The position numbers and the translations under genes are program-made. A stretch of 64,000 bases of DNA, taken from assembly GCF_006346315.1 (NCBI RefSeq), contig NZ_VDMR01000003.1, forward strand, positions 344,697-408,696, read 5' to 3'. Of this stretch, positions 38,052 through 46,449 are shown in pieces. Origin of the DNA: Nocardioides litoris. GTDB lineage: Bacteria; Actinomycetota; Actinomycetes; Propionibacteriales; Nocardioidaceae. Below the pieces are notes generated by a model, which saw only the letters and a program-made list of their open reading frames with translations, ran no database searches and was not told the DNA's origin. The stretch's first letter is position 1. Each line of letters begins with the position of its first letter.

Positions 38052-38807
38052 TCAGTGGCCATGGCCGGCCAGCCAGAGCGCGACCTCCTCGCCGGCGAGC
38101 ACGCCGGTGGCGTCGGTGAGCGGGCCGTCCCACCCGTGGGTCTCGAGGTAGGCGCCGCGCGGGACCAGCGCGTGCTCGGCCATCCGGAGCATGCCATCGT
38201 CGAGCAGCGAGTCGCCGGCCGCGGCGACCAGCGGGTCGTCGTCGAGCTCGACCAGGCGGGCCAGGCCGGCCTCCTTGGTCAGGGTGTCGGGCATGGCGTA
38301 GACCTTGGTCTGCTCGTGGGTCAGCCGCCAGCCGTCCGCAGCCGCCACCGCCTCGAGCTCCTCCACCCAGGCGGCCTCGACGGGCTCGCCGTTGAGCAGG
38401 AAGTAGGCGAAGGTGCCGTCGGCGTCGCGCAGCCCGCGCACGTGCGGCGCCTCGACGAGGTGGGCCACCCGCTGCGCGAACTCCGCCATCGGCCGCCGCT
38501 GGGCCACCAGCGCCTCGGTGGCCTGCGCGTGGTCGGGGTCGGGCACGCCATCGACGAGCAGCGCGCCGCCGTTGAGGCACAGCACCCGCTTGTACGACGG
38601 CAGGGTCAGCCGCAGCACCTGGGCCGGGGTGCGGGTGGTGCACAGCACGAGGTCGGGCCGGCCCTCCAGGGCGGCGTACGCCGTGCGGGTGACGTAGGCC
38701 CAGTCACGGCCGTCGAGCACCTCGCAGACCACGAGGTCCTCGAGCGGCACGTCGCCGACCCGCTTGTGCGACCACAACAGCGTGCGGTCGATGTCGGAGG
38801 CGATCAC
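38052..38807 (-). CDS. HAD-superfamily phosphatase of the Ter island
   Basis: A 251-aa HAD hydrolase with motif I ASDIDRTLL (nucleophile D5, D7), a C2-type cap (about 80-180) and motif III/IV in KEAGLARLVEL and AAGDSLLDDGML. In Ter-associated biosynthetic operons an HAD phosphatase is grouped with a PRTase, a StiP protein and a citrate-lyase-like enzyme; all four are here in order. The GTG start is 1 bp after the StiP stop. Probable role: dephosphorylating a nucleoside-like intermediate (inference). Confidence 0.85.
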   Translation of the reverse strand: MIASDIDRTLLWSHKRVGDVPLEDLVVCEVLDGRDWAYVTRTAYAALEGRPDLVLCTTRTPAQVLRLTLPSYKRVLCLNGGALLVDGVPDPDHAQATEALVAQRRPMAEFAQRVAHLVEAPHVRGLRDADGTFAYFLLNGEPVEAAWVEELEAVAAADGWRLTHEQTKVYAMPDTLTKEAGLARLVELDDDPLVAAAGDSLLDDGMLRMAEHALVPRGAYLETHGWDGPLTDATGVLAGEEVALWLAGHGH

Positions 38808-38808
38808 G

Positions 38809-39954
38809 TCAGGACTCCGTCCGGGCGAACTGGGGGTGGATGAGGCCCATGCACGAGAACGCGAGGCCCTCGACCTCCTCGACGGGCACGCCGCGCTGGG
38901 TGGCGAGCAGCTCGACGTGGCCGAGCTCGTCGCGCCGGTCGGGGCGCACCAGCACGCGCCAGGGCACCCGACGCAGCAGCACGCGGGTCGTCTCGCCGAC
39001 GCCGGGCTTGACCAGGTTGACGTCGCCGATGCCGTACGCCGTGCTGACCTGCTCGACGGCGGCCCAGCCCGACCAGGTGGGCGACCGGTCGGTGGCGAGC
39101 AGGCGCGCGGCCTCGGCCCGGGCCTCCTCGGCGACGTCGTCGAAGCACGCCTCGACGGTCTCGACGTAGCGCATCGACACGTCGGCCGGGGCGAGCTCGG
39201 CGTAGAACTTCGCGCCGTGGAAGTCGTCGGGGCCGATGAGGGTGTCGTTGAGGACGGTGCGCGAGACCAGGCCCGAGACGGTGGAGTTGAGGCAGGCCGA
39301 GGGGATGAGGAAGTCGTCGCGGGTGCCGAAGACGTCGGTGCTGCTGCCGGGGTCGGCGAGCACGGCGAGCGACGGGTCGAAGCGCAGCCCGAGCGTCTCC
39401 TCGACCTCCGCGCAGGCGGCGGTGAGCTCGCGGGAGATCGCGCCCTTGCCGGTCCAGCCGTCGACGAACACGACGTCGGCCGGGTCGTGGTGGGCGGCCA
39501 GGTGGCGCAGCGCGACCGTGTCGAGGCCGCGGCCGCGCACGATCGACATCGTGTAGTGCGGCAGCCCGGCTCCCCCGCCCAGACCGAGGCGGGCGGCGTA
39601 CCGGCGCAGGAGGATGCCGATCGGGGTGCCGGCGCGGGCGAGCGAGACGAGCACGGCGTCCGGGCCCCGGAGCTCGACGACGAGGTGCACGAGGGTGGCC
39701 GCCGCGAGCGCGACCCGGCGGGCCTGGTCGGCCAGCGCGCGGTCGAAGAGCGCGTAGTACTCCTCGCTGGGCTGGTACTCCACCGGCAGCGACTCGGCGT
39801 AGTGGGCGCGCCCGGCCTGGATGGCCTCCTCGCGCTCCTCGACCGGCGCCTCGAGCTGGGCGTGGCTGAGGTCGGTGAGCAGCCAGGTCACGTCGTCGGC
39901 GGGGTAGGACCCGAAGGCCGGCCCGTGCAGCGGGGTCGCACCCACGTCGCTCAC
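38809..39954 (-). CDS. StiP-family predicted cysteine protease of the Ter island
   Basis: A 381-aa protein of the family named cysteine protease StiP in Ter operons. Visible conserved stretches include SYPADDVTWLLTDL, SLARAGTPIGILLRRY, VFVDGWTGKGAIS, FLIPSACLNSTVSGLVSRTV and FHGAKFY. The SACLNST cysteine is the likely catalytic residue, and the VDGWTGKGAI segment resembles a PRTase-like phosphate loop. No experimental activity is known to me. It overlaps the PRTase gene by 4 nt. Confidence 0.88.
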   Translation of the reverse strand: MSDVGATPLHGPAFGSYPADDVTWLLTDLSHAQLEAPVEEREEAIQAGRAHYAESLPVEYQPSEEYYALFDRALADQARRVALAAATLVHLVVELRGPDAVLVSLARAGTPIGILLRRYAARLGLGGGAGLPHYTMSIVRGRGLDTVALRHLAAHHDPADVVFVDGWTGKGAISRELTAACAEVEETLGLRFDPSLAVLADPGSSTDVFGTRDDFLIPSACLNSTVSGLVSRTVLNDTLIGPDDFHGAKFYAELAPADVSMRYVETVEACFDDVAEEARAEAARLLATDRSPTWSGWAAVEQVSTAYGIGDVNLVKPGVGETTRVLLRRVPWRVLVRPDRRDELGHVELLATQRGVPVEEVEGLAFSCMGLIHPQFARTES

Positions 39955-41186
39955 GCCCCCACCCGGACCACGACGAGCCGGTCGGTCAGCGTGCGGAGCC
40001 CGGCCCGCAGGTCGGCGGCGCCACCCTCGTCGGGCGGCGGCGTCGCCGCGTCGACCACGAGCACGACGGCGTCGAAGCGGCCGGGCTCGAGGTTGTAGGC
40101 GAACCGGGGCTTGTCGTCGTCGGCCCCGTCGTGCGCGGCGAACCTGAGTCCGTGGCGCACGGCGTACGCCGGGTCGTCGCGCACCACGACCGGCGAGCGG
40201 GTCGTGGAGGACACGGTGACCTCGACGGCCGGCCGAGCCGCCTCGAGCGCCTCGCCGAGGCGCAGCGGGAGGTACACCAGCTCCTCGCTGCCGAGGACGT
40301 GCACCCGGCGCGCCCCCGCCACCAGGTCGCCGACCTCGGCGGCGAGGTCGGCCACCGCGACCTCGAACCCGGCTGCGTCGGTCGCCCCCAGTCCGTGCCG
40401 ACCGCCGGTCGGCACCCCCGCCGGCCAGGCGTACGCCGCCACCGACTCGGCCGCGCGGTCCGGTCCTGTCGGCCCGGCCTCGCCCGGCCCACCGGCGGAG
40501 ACCGCGGCACGGACCTCCTCGTCGGGCTCGTGGTGGGTGCGCACCTCGCCCTGGAGCAGCGAGACGAACGTGATGCTGGTGCCGAGCTCGGCCGCGACCA
40601 GCTCGGCGGTGGTGCGGGCATCGTCGGGCCTCAGGTCGACCAGCGCCGCCACGACGTAGGCAGGGCGGGCGGAGATGGCGTGCAGCTCGCGGACCGTGTT
40701 GAGGATGGTGCGGCCCGTGGTCAGCTCGTCGTCGACGAGCACGAGCGGGCCGGTGCCCTGCAGCAGCGCGGGGTCGCGCGGCTGGAGCCGGTGGGTGGTG
40801 GCGTGGCTGTGCTCCTCCTCGAAGCTCAGCGCCGACCAGCCGGGCCGCCGGGTCGAGTGGATCGCGGTCGCGCCGAGGCGGTCGGCCACCAGGTGGCCCA
40901 GGCCGGTCGCGGTCTCGGCGTACCCCAGGACGAGCTCGGCGCGGGCGCCGTCGAGGGCCTCCTCGACGAGCGCGCCGAGGTCGGAGCCGTGCCGGCGGGC
41001 GACCGACGGCGCGAGCGGCACGTGCTTGGCGAGCACCTGGCTCACCACGAGGTGGACCCGGCGCGGGTTGCGGCGCACGGCCAGGCCGACGAGCTCCTCG
41101 ACGGGCGCGCTGCCCTCGCGGGTGACCAGCTCGACGCCGGCGTGGGCGCACACCCACTCCCCCGACCACGTCGTCGACGGCGTCAC
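39951..41186 (-). CDS. phosphoribosyltransferase with C-terminal domain, Ter island
   Basis: A 411-aa protein with a type-I PRTase domain; the PRPP loop is LVLVDDELTTGRT (148-160) and the N-terminal part includes VLGYAETATGLGHLVAD. The C-terminal third (about 265-411) is a separate alpha/beta domain matching the extra RNA-binding-like or TRSP module described for Ter PRTases. GTG 41186 overlaps the lyase gene by 4 nt. Probable role: attaching a base or analogue to phosphoribosyl (inference). A Gly/Pro-rich linker lies near 235-250. Confidence 0.88.
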   Translation of the reverse strand: MTPSTTWSGEWVCAHAGVELVTREGSAPVEELVGLAVRRNPRRVHLVVSQVLAKHVPLAPSVARRHGSDLGALVEEALDGARAELVLGYAETATGLGHLVADRLGATAIHSTRRPGWSALSFEEEHSHATTHRLQPRDPALLQGTGPLVLVDDELTTGRTILNTVRELHAISARPAYVVAALVDLRPDDARTTAELVAAELGTSITFVSLLQGEVRTHHEPDEEVRAAVSAGGPGEAGPTGPDRAAESVAAYAWPAGVPTGGRHGLGATDAAGFEVAVADLAAEVGDLVAGARRVHVLGSEELVYLPLRLGEALEAARPAVEVTVSSTTRSPVVVRDDPAYAVRHGLRFAAHDGADDDKPRFAYNLEPGRFDAVVLVVDAATPPPDEGGAADLRAGLRTLTDRLVVVRVGA

Positions 41187-42352
41187 AGGGCGTCGCCCTC
41201 GTGGGTCGCGGCGGCCAGCAGGTCGACGAAGGTGACCTCGGGCGCGGCGACGCCGAACACCTCGGCGCGCAGCATCAGCCGGTGGGCCCAGGCCAGGTGG
41301 GGGTTGGCCTCGTTCATCTTGTTGCGGTAGCTCGACCGGGTCACGCCCCCGCCGCCCTCCTTGGCCGACAGCACGCCCTGGGCGTCGTCGAACTCCTCGT
41401 GCGAGACCACCGACAGCGCGTGCACGACCGGCACGTGGCTGGGGTGGATGACGGTCTTGCCGACCAGCCCGTTGGCCCGGTCGAGCAGCACCTCGCGGAT
41501 CAGGCCGTCGAGGTCGCGGGCCAGCAGCCGCGCCCGCAGCTCGCGGTCGTCGCGGCGGCGCGCGAACGGCGCCTCGCGCAGCAGCGGCTTGAGCAGCCGG
41601 TCGGGGGAGGTGAAGTACTCCCAGACCGGTCCGGTCACCGCGTGCCCGCCCGGGCGCCCGAGCACGTTGACGACGTCGGCCACGGCGCCGGCGACCAGCC
41701 GGACGTCGTACATCGTGAGGTCGCGGGGGCGGCGCAGGGCGAAGACCGAGGACATGTCGGTGGCGCCGATGCGCACCGCCAGCACCCGGTCGGCGTGCTT
41801 GGCCAGCAGCGCCCGCATGCCGAGCAGCTCCTCGACGCGGGTCTCGCGGTACATCACCTCGGGCGTCTCGACGACCGGCATCACCAGCACCCGGCGGCCC
41901 ACCGTGGTCTCGACGTCGCTCACCGCGTCGAGGAACTCCGGCCCGCGCTCGGTGGAGAACTTCGGCAGCACGAACCCGTCGATCACGTCGGCGGCCTCGC
42001 CCATCAGCCCGGCGAGGCGGGCCGGCTGGTCGGCGCTGCGCACCCGCACGAACAGCAGCGGCAGGTCGTCGCGGCCGCGCAGGCGCGCGAGCTGGTCGGC
42101 GACGTGGGTGACGGCGAACTCGACGGCACCGTCGGGGATCGAGTCCTCCAGGCACACCACGCAGCTGCTGACCCCGCGGCCGGCGACCCGGAGCACGTCG
42201 GCCGCCAGCTCCTCGCGCGTGGCCGGGATGTAGAGGGTGGCGCCGAGGCCGTGGGCGAGCAGCTCGAGCGGGGCCTCGCGGCTGATCTCGGCCGGCTCGA
42301 CGTGGAAGAGCTCGGCCCGGTCGGCCGGGTCGAGGAAGTGGAACTGGCGCAC
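41183..42352 (-). CDS. HpcH/HpaI-citrate lyase beta-like enzyme, Ter island
   Basis: A 389-aa TIM-barrel carbon-carbon lyase related to citrate lyase beta and HpcH/HpaI aldolases. Core motifs: LEDSIPDGAVE (metal-binding Glu/Asp), VIDGFVLPKFST, VMPVVETPEVMYRET, VRIGATDMSSVF, and a late KTVIHPSHVPVVH. It is the first gene of the minus-strand Ter biosynthetic row and lies divergent from terD1; 170 bp between them hold an inverted repeat. Substrate unknown. Confidence 0.88.
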   Translation of the reverse strand: MRQFHFLDPADRAELFHVEPAEISREAPLELLAHGLGATLYIPATREELAADVLRVAGRGVSSCVVCLEDSIPDGAVEFAVTHVADQLARLRGRDDLPLLFVRVRSADQPARLAGLMGEAADVIDGFVLPKFSTERGPEFLDAVSDVETTVGRRVLVMPVVETPEVMYRETRVEELLGMRALLAKHADRVLAVRIGATDMSSVFALRRPRDLTMYDVRLVAGAVADVVNVLGRPGGHAVTGPVWEYFTSPDRLLKPLLREAPFARRRDDRELRARLLARDLDGLIREVLLDRANGLVGKTVIHPSHVPVVHALSVVSHEEFDDAQGVLSAKEGGGGVTRSSYRNKMNEANPHLAWAHRLMLRAEVFGVAAPEVTFVDLLAAATHEGDAL

Positions 42353-42441
42353 GCCGCTGTCCGCTCTGCTGGGGGGTCTTCGGGGGGTGGGACTCCAGCC
42401 GTCGGAGGGCGGTCGGGCGGGGTCCGGGACAGGATAGGCCG

Positions 42442-42464
42442 CTGAGGTGTCGCCGAAACCTCAG
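42442..42464. promoter_or_regulatory. operator-like inverted repeat in the Ter divergent promoter
   Basis: CTGAGGT and ACCTCAG are a perfect 7-bp inverted pair separated by 9 bp. They lie between the HpcH-like gene (minus) and terD1 (plus), about 90 bp from the first and 60 bp from the second. GGATAGC directly downstream could be a -10 region for terD1. This would allow joint control of both arms. Confidence 0.5.
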
Positions 42465-42522
42465 GTGGATAGCCTGCTCGCGACCACCGCAGTGCCCATC
42501 CCGTGAGCCCCGAGGAGCCCCC

Positions 42523-43101
42523 ATGCCCGTGTCCCTGACCAAGGGCGGCAACGTCAGCCTGACCAAGATCGCGCCGTCGCTGCAGTCGGTGCGCATCGGC
42601 CTCGGGTGGGACGCCCGCACCACCGACGGCACGCCGTTCGACCTCGACGCCACCGCCCTGGTGTGCGGCCCCGGCGACCGGGTGCTCTCCGACCAGCACT
42701 TCATCTTCTACAACAACCTGGCCTCTCCCGAGGGCACCGTGCGCCACACCGGCGACATCCGCGACGGCGCGGTCGCCGGCGACGACGAGGTGCTCGAGGT
42801 CGCGCTGTCGCAGCTGACCCCCCAGACCGACAAGGTCGTCTTCAGCGCGACCATCCACGACGCCGACTCCCGCGGCCAGAACTTCGGCCAGGTCAAGAAC
42901 GCCTACATCCGCGTCCTCGACATCGCCACCAACGAGGAGCTCGCCCGCTACGACCTCAGCGAGGACGCCTCCACCGAGACCGCCATGGTCTTCGGCGAGC
43001 TCTACCGCCACGGCGCGGAGTGGAAGTTCCGCGCCATCGGCCAGGGCTACGCCTCCGGCCTGCAGGGCATCATCACGACGTACGGCGTGACCCTGGCCTG
43101 A
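42523..43101 (+). CDS. TerD-family stress protein 1
   Basis: A 192-aa TerD protein: [15 protein letters not shown] start, IGLGWDARTTDG, FDLDATALV, DQHFIFYNN and GQNFGQVKNAYIRVLD. TerD domains bind Ca2+ through conserved Asp residues (D in GWDAR and FDLDA here) and are part of tellurite/general stress responses. GAGGAG lies 5 nt before ATG 42523. It is divergent from the biosynthetic row and ends in a repeat-filled convergent gap. Confidence 0.95.
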   Translation: MPVSLTKGGNVSLTKIAPSLQSVRIGLGWDARTTDGTPFDLDATALVCGPGDRVLSDQHFIFYNNLASPEGTVRHTGDIRDGAVAGDDEVLEVALSQLTPQTDKVVFSATIHDADSRGQNFGQVKNAYIRVLDIATNEELARYDLSEDASTETAMVFGELYRHGAEWKFRAIGQGYASGLQGIITTYGVTLA

Positions 43102-43129
43102 GCGCTGCGGCCACCACACGGTCGTCGGG

Positions 43130-43322
43130 GAGGTTCCGCCACCGCCGTGGGGGCACGGTGGTCGAAGCGGTTCCGCCACCACCGCGGGCGCACGGTGGTC
43201 GAGGAGGTTCCGCTGGGGACCGTCTCGAGACCACGCAACCGCCACCGCCCGTCAAGCGCCAGCCGCTGCGGTCCCGTGGTCTCGGGACAGGCCGCCAGGC
43301 GGCCTACCTCGACCACCGTGCG
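43130..43322. repeat. two inverted hairpin repeats plus short direct repeats
   Basis: The gap between convergent genes holds two units of the 27-kb hairpin family. Unit A (43195-43234) is in reverse orientation, GTGGTCGAGGAGG to GTCTCGAGACCAC. Unit B (43276-43320) is forward, GTGGTCTCGGGAC to CCTCGACCACCGTG. Their inner stems differ from the 27-kb core but are again self-complementary (GGTTCC..GGGGACC; GGCCGCCAGGCGGCC). Before unit A there are about 2.5 direct repeats of roughly 37 bp beginning GGTTCCGCC. Confidence 0.85.
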
Positions 43323-43327
43323 GCCGG

Positions 43328-44542
43328 TCAGGCGGAGCGGAAGCGGTCGACCTGCGCCTTGACGGCCTCGGTGATGCGGTCGGCCTCGCGGGCCAGGCCC
43401 CAGTAGTCCGGGTGGGTGCCGCGCAGGCCGGAGCGGAGGCCGTCGAGGCGGACGGCGAGCGCGTCGAGCTCGCGCGCGACCTGCTGCCCGACGGGCTTGG
43501 GGGTCTGGGTGACCATCATCTGGGCGTCGCGCAGCCGGAAGCGGGTCTTCTTGAGGACATCCTCCGGGTCGGCCTTGACCTCGCGGAGCCGGTGCAGCCG
43601 GTCGCCCGGCCCGCCCACCCGGGCCTTGGCGGCGTCGGCCGCCGCCCGGGCCTCGTCGAGCAGCCGCAGCGGCAGGCCCCAGTCGGCGCCGGCCGCGACG
43701 AGCCGGTCGAAGTCGGCGAGCTTGGCCCGCGCGGTGGCGAGGTCGGCACGCACGGCGTCCTCGTCGGTGTCGAGGTCGGCGAAGTTGGCCAGGCTGAACT
43801 CGCGTCGCAGGGTCGCGAGGTCCTCCCGCATCCGCGGCATCCTGGACTCGACGCTCTCGGCCACGGTGCGCAGCGAGGTGCGCCGCGTGGTCGCCCTGGC
43901 GATCCGGTCGGGCAGCTCGGTGGCCAGCCGCTCGGCCTCGGCGGCGAGGGTCTCGAGCTCGCCGACGGCCGCGTCGAGGGCCGGGGCGCCGGCGGCCGGC
44001 TGCCACTCCGAGGCCGTGGTGGCGGCCGCGCGGGTGCGGCGCAGCACGTCGTTGAGCTCGGGCACCTCGACGCCGGTCTCGCGCAGCGTGCGGGCCGCCG
44101 CCGCGACGCGCTGGGTGAGTGCGGTCGCCCGCTCCCTGGCCTCCCGGGCGCGCTGCACGGCGTTGCCGATGCGGGTCAGGTCGGCGTCGTAGTCGAGCAC
44201 CACTTGGTCGAGCGCCTCGGCGGTCCTGGCCAGCTTGGGCCCCACCTCGGCGTACGCCCGGTGGGCGGCGCCGAGCGCGCGCTGGTCGAGCGTCTCGTCG
44301 AAGGGGTGCCGGTCGAGGACCGAGAGGTACTCGGTGATCAGCTGCTCGGCCTCGCGGTCGAGGATCCGGAAGCGCGGCACCAGCCCCGACGCCCCGGCCC
44401 GCTCGGGCAGGTAGGCCTGGAAGCTCTCCACCATCCCGCGGACCGTGCGCTGGGACTGGTCGAGGTGGCGGAAGTCCTCCATGAGCTGGTCGAGCGCGTT
44501 CTGCGTCGCCTCCAGCTGCGACGCGGGGGGACGGCTCGGCAC
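43328..44542 (-). CDS. coiled-coil protein of the Ter island, unknown function
   Basis: A 404-aa protein, almost fully helical with heptad patterns from about 5 to 390 and no membrane segment or signal peptide. It begins MPSRPPASQLEATQNALDQL. A conserved-looking block is FHLDQSQ-like early (EDFRHLDQSQRTVRGM) and EFSLANFADLDTDEDAV in the middle. I do not recognise a family; it is not TelA. Its position between two terD genes suggests a scaffolding or structural role in the Ter system. GTG 44542 has TAGGAT 6 nt upstream. Confidence 0.8.
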   Translation of the reverse strand: MPSRPPASQLEATQNALDQLMEDFRHLDQSQRTVRGMVESFQAYLPERAGASGLVPRFRILDREAEQLITEYLSVLDRHPFDETLDQRALGAAHRAYAEVGPKLARTAEALDQVVLDYDADLTRIGNAVQRAREARERATALTQRVAAAARTLRETGVEVPELNDVLRRTRAAATTASEWQPAAGAPALDAAVGELETLAAEAERLATELPDRIARATTRRTSLRTVAESVESRMPRMREDLATLRREFSLANFADLDTDEDAVRADLATARAKLADFDRLVAAGADWGLPLRLLDEARAAADAAKARVGGPGDRLHRLREVKADPEDVLKKTRFRLRDAQMMVTQTPKPVGQQVARELDALAVRLDGLRSGLRGTHPDYWGLAREADRITEAVKAQVDRFRSA

Positions 44543-44548
44543 GTGCTC

Positions 44549-44554
44549 ATCCTA
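44549..44554 (-). promoter_or_regulatory. leaderless -10 element of the coiled-coil gene
   Basis: TAGGAT on the minus strand is 6 nt before the GTG at 44542, with no ribosome binding site. It implies transcription separate from the DUF475 gene upstream. Confidence 0.5.
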
Positions 44555-44569
44555 GGAGGCCGGACGAGC

Positions 44570-44605
44570 GACGGCCCGCCACCCCGAGCGGGGTGACGGG
44601 CCGTC
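44570..44605 (-). terminator. hairpin after the DUF475 gene
   Basis: GACGGCCCG and CACCCC pair with GGGGTG and CGGGCCGTC around a GAGC loop, between the DUF475 stop (44629) and the coiled-coil gene start. It separates these two minus-strand genes. Confidence 0.75.
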
Positions 44606-44628
44606 GACGACGTGCGTGAGGGGCAGCG

Positions 44629-45717
44629 CTAGACGTGCACCACGTGCTCCTCGTCGCGGTGCGTCTTGTTGTAGCGGATGCTCGACCACAGGGCCGCCGC
44701 CACGAAGGCGACGCCGATGAGGCCGGTGACGACCTCGGGGATGTGCGGGCCCACGCTGACGAAGAGCAGCAGCGCGAGCGCGCCGATCGCCCAGTGGGCG
44801 CCGTGCTCGAGGTAGACGTACTCGCTCAGCGTCCCCTGGTGGACCAGGTAGATGGTGATCGAGCGGACGTAGAACGCCCCGACACCCAGACCGATCGCGA
44901 TGATGATCGGGTCGGTGGTGATGGCGAACGCGCCGATGACCCCGTCGAAGCTGAACGAGGCGTCGAGCAGCTCCAGGTAGAGGAACAGCGAGAACGCCGC
45001 CTTGCCGGTGGCCTTGACGACCTGGCCGGTCGCGCGGGCGCGCTCGGCCTCGTCGCTCTCGTCGTCGTCCTCGAACCCGCCGTCGAAGAAGTCACCGAGC
45101 CCGCCGACGAGCAGGTAGAGGATCATCCCGAACACGCCGGCGAGCAGCAGCTGGTCGGCCTCCTCGGGGAAGATCCGCGAGAAGGCGAACAGCCACACCA
45201 GCGCGACCAGCGAGGTGATCGCCGGGAACGCCGCCGCCTTGGCCAGCGGCCGCTCGATCGGTCCCAGCCAGTGGTGCTCCTTGTCCTCGTCGAAGACGAA
45301 GTCGAGGAAGATCATCAGCAGGAACATGCCGCCGAACGCTGCGATCAGCGGGTGGGCGTCGTTGAGGATCGCGGCGTACGACGTCGGGTCGCTCTCGGGC
45401 CGACGCTCCAGGGCGAGCTCCCACGCCTGCAGCGGCGTCAGGTCGGCCGTCACGAAGACGATGACCAGCGGGAACAGCAGGCGCATGCCGAAGACGGCGA
45501 TGAGGATGCCGACGGTCAAGAAGATCTTGACCCAGAACTCCGACATCCGGTTGAGGACCTTCGCGTTGACCACCGCGTTGTCGAAGGACAGCGACACCTC
45601 GAGCACGATCAGGATGGCCACGATCGCCACGGCGGCGGTGCCGTCGTAGAAGAACGCGATGACGAGCCCGATCAGGGTGATCAGGAAAGACCACTTCAGG
45701 GTCTTCAACAACTGCAT
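44629..45717 (-). CDS. DUF475 (TerC-like) integral membrane protein
   Basis: A 362-aa membrane protein with about nine helices. It carries the TerC-superfamily hallmark LEVSLSFDNAVVNAKVL in an early helix and its pseudo-repeat LYLELLDASFSFDGVIGAFA in a later one, both placing acidic residues inside membrane helices. These suggest metal-ion transport or binding. An acidic loop (DFFDGGFEDDDESDEAE) lies between. A hairpin separates it from terD2 54 bp upstream. Confidence 0.92.
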   Translation of the reverse strand: MQLLKTLKWSFLITLIGLVIAFFYDGTAAVAIVAILIVLEVSLSFDNAVVNAKVLNRMSEFWVKIFLTVGILIAVFGMRLLFPLVIVFVTADLTPLQAWELALERRPESDPTSYAAILNDAHPLIAAFGGMFLLMIFLDFVFDEDKEHHWLGPIERPLAKAAAFPAITSLVALVWLFAFSRIFPEEADQLLLAGVFGMILYLLVGGLGDFFDGGFEDDDESDEAERARATGQVVKATGKAAFSLFLYLELLDASFSFDGVIGAFAITTDPIIIAIGLGVGAFYVRSITIYLVHQGTLSEYVYLEHGAHWAIGALALLLFVSVGPHIPEVVTGLIGVAFVAAALWSSIRYNKTHRDEEHVVHV

Positions 45718-45746
45718 GGGTTCAGCTCAGCTCAGGTCCGGAGGGA

Positions 45747-45770
45747 GACCGACGCGGGTGCGCGTCGGTC
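45747..45770 (-). terminator. hairpin between terD2 and DUF475
   Basis: A perfect 10-bp stem, GACCGACGCG with CGCGTCGGTC and a GGTG loop, overlaps the terD2 stop. It may only attenuate read-through into DUF475. Confidence 0.65.
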
Positions 45771-46350
45771 AGAGGTTGACGCCGTAGTCGCGCACGATGC
45801 CCGCGAGGCCCGAGGCGTAGCCCTGGCCGATGGCGCGGAACTTCCACTCCGCGGCGTTGCGGTAGAGCTCGCCGAAGACCATGGCGGTCTCGCTCGAGGC
45901 GTCCTCGGAGAGGTCGTAGCGGGCGAGCTCGGTGCCGTTGTCGGCGTTGACGACGCGGATGAAGGCACCGGTGACCTGGCCGAAGTTCTGGCCGCGGGCG
46001 TCGGCCTGGTCGATCGAGACCGCGAAGACGACCTTGTCGACGTCGGCGCCCATGCCACCGAGGTTGACCTCGACGACCTCGTCGTCGCCCTCGCCCTCGC
46101 CGGTGCGGTTGTCGCCCTGGTGGACCACGAAGCCGTCGGGCGAGGTGAGGTTGTTGTAGAACACGAAGTGCTGGTCGGTGACGACCTTGCCCTCGGCGTT
46201 GCACGACAGCGCCGACGCGTCGAGGTCGAAGTCCTGACCGGTGGTGGTGCGGACGTCCCAGCCCAGACCGACGAGCACCTTGTTGAGACCGGAGGGCCCG
46301 GCCTCCTTGGTCAGGGAGACGTTCCCGCCCTTGGACAAGCTGACGACCAT
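45769..46350 (-). CDS. TerD-family stress protein 2
   Basis: A 193-aa TerD paralogue: [67 protein letters not shown]. It is clearly similar to TerD1 but has an AGPSGLNKV insert near the start and a different charged loop (GEGEGDDE). ATG 46350 has AGAGGAAG 5-6 nt upstream; the 24 upstream codons in frame are not family-like. It probably starts the terD2-DUF475 unit. Confidence 0.95.
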   Translation of the reverse strand: MVVSLSKGGNVSLTKEAGPSGLNKVLVGLGWDVRTTTGQDFDLDASALSCNAEGKVVTDQHFVFYNNLTSPDGFVVHQGDNRTGEGEGDDEVVEVNLGGMGADVDKVVFAVSIDQADARGQNFGQVTGAFIRVVNADNGTELARYDLSEDASSETAMVFGELYRNAAEWKFRAIGQGYASGLAGIVRDYGVNL

Positions 46351-46449
46351 GTCGACTTCCTCTTTCGCTCGGGGGTCGGGCACGCCGGTGCGCGCCCGGA
46401 GTGGAGAGTGCGTGCGCGGCAACCCTAACGGAGCCGCTCAGGTGGTTCG

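Noticed and set aside
38052..46350. Phage defence island interpretation
   Set aside because: No nuclease, helicase, restriction, toxin or Abi-like gene is present. TerD/TerC/StiP components fit a stress or metal-related system better, although a defence role cannot be excluded.
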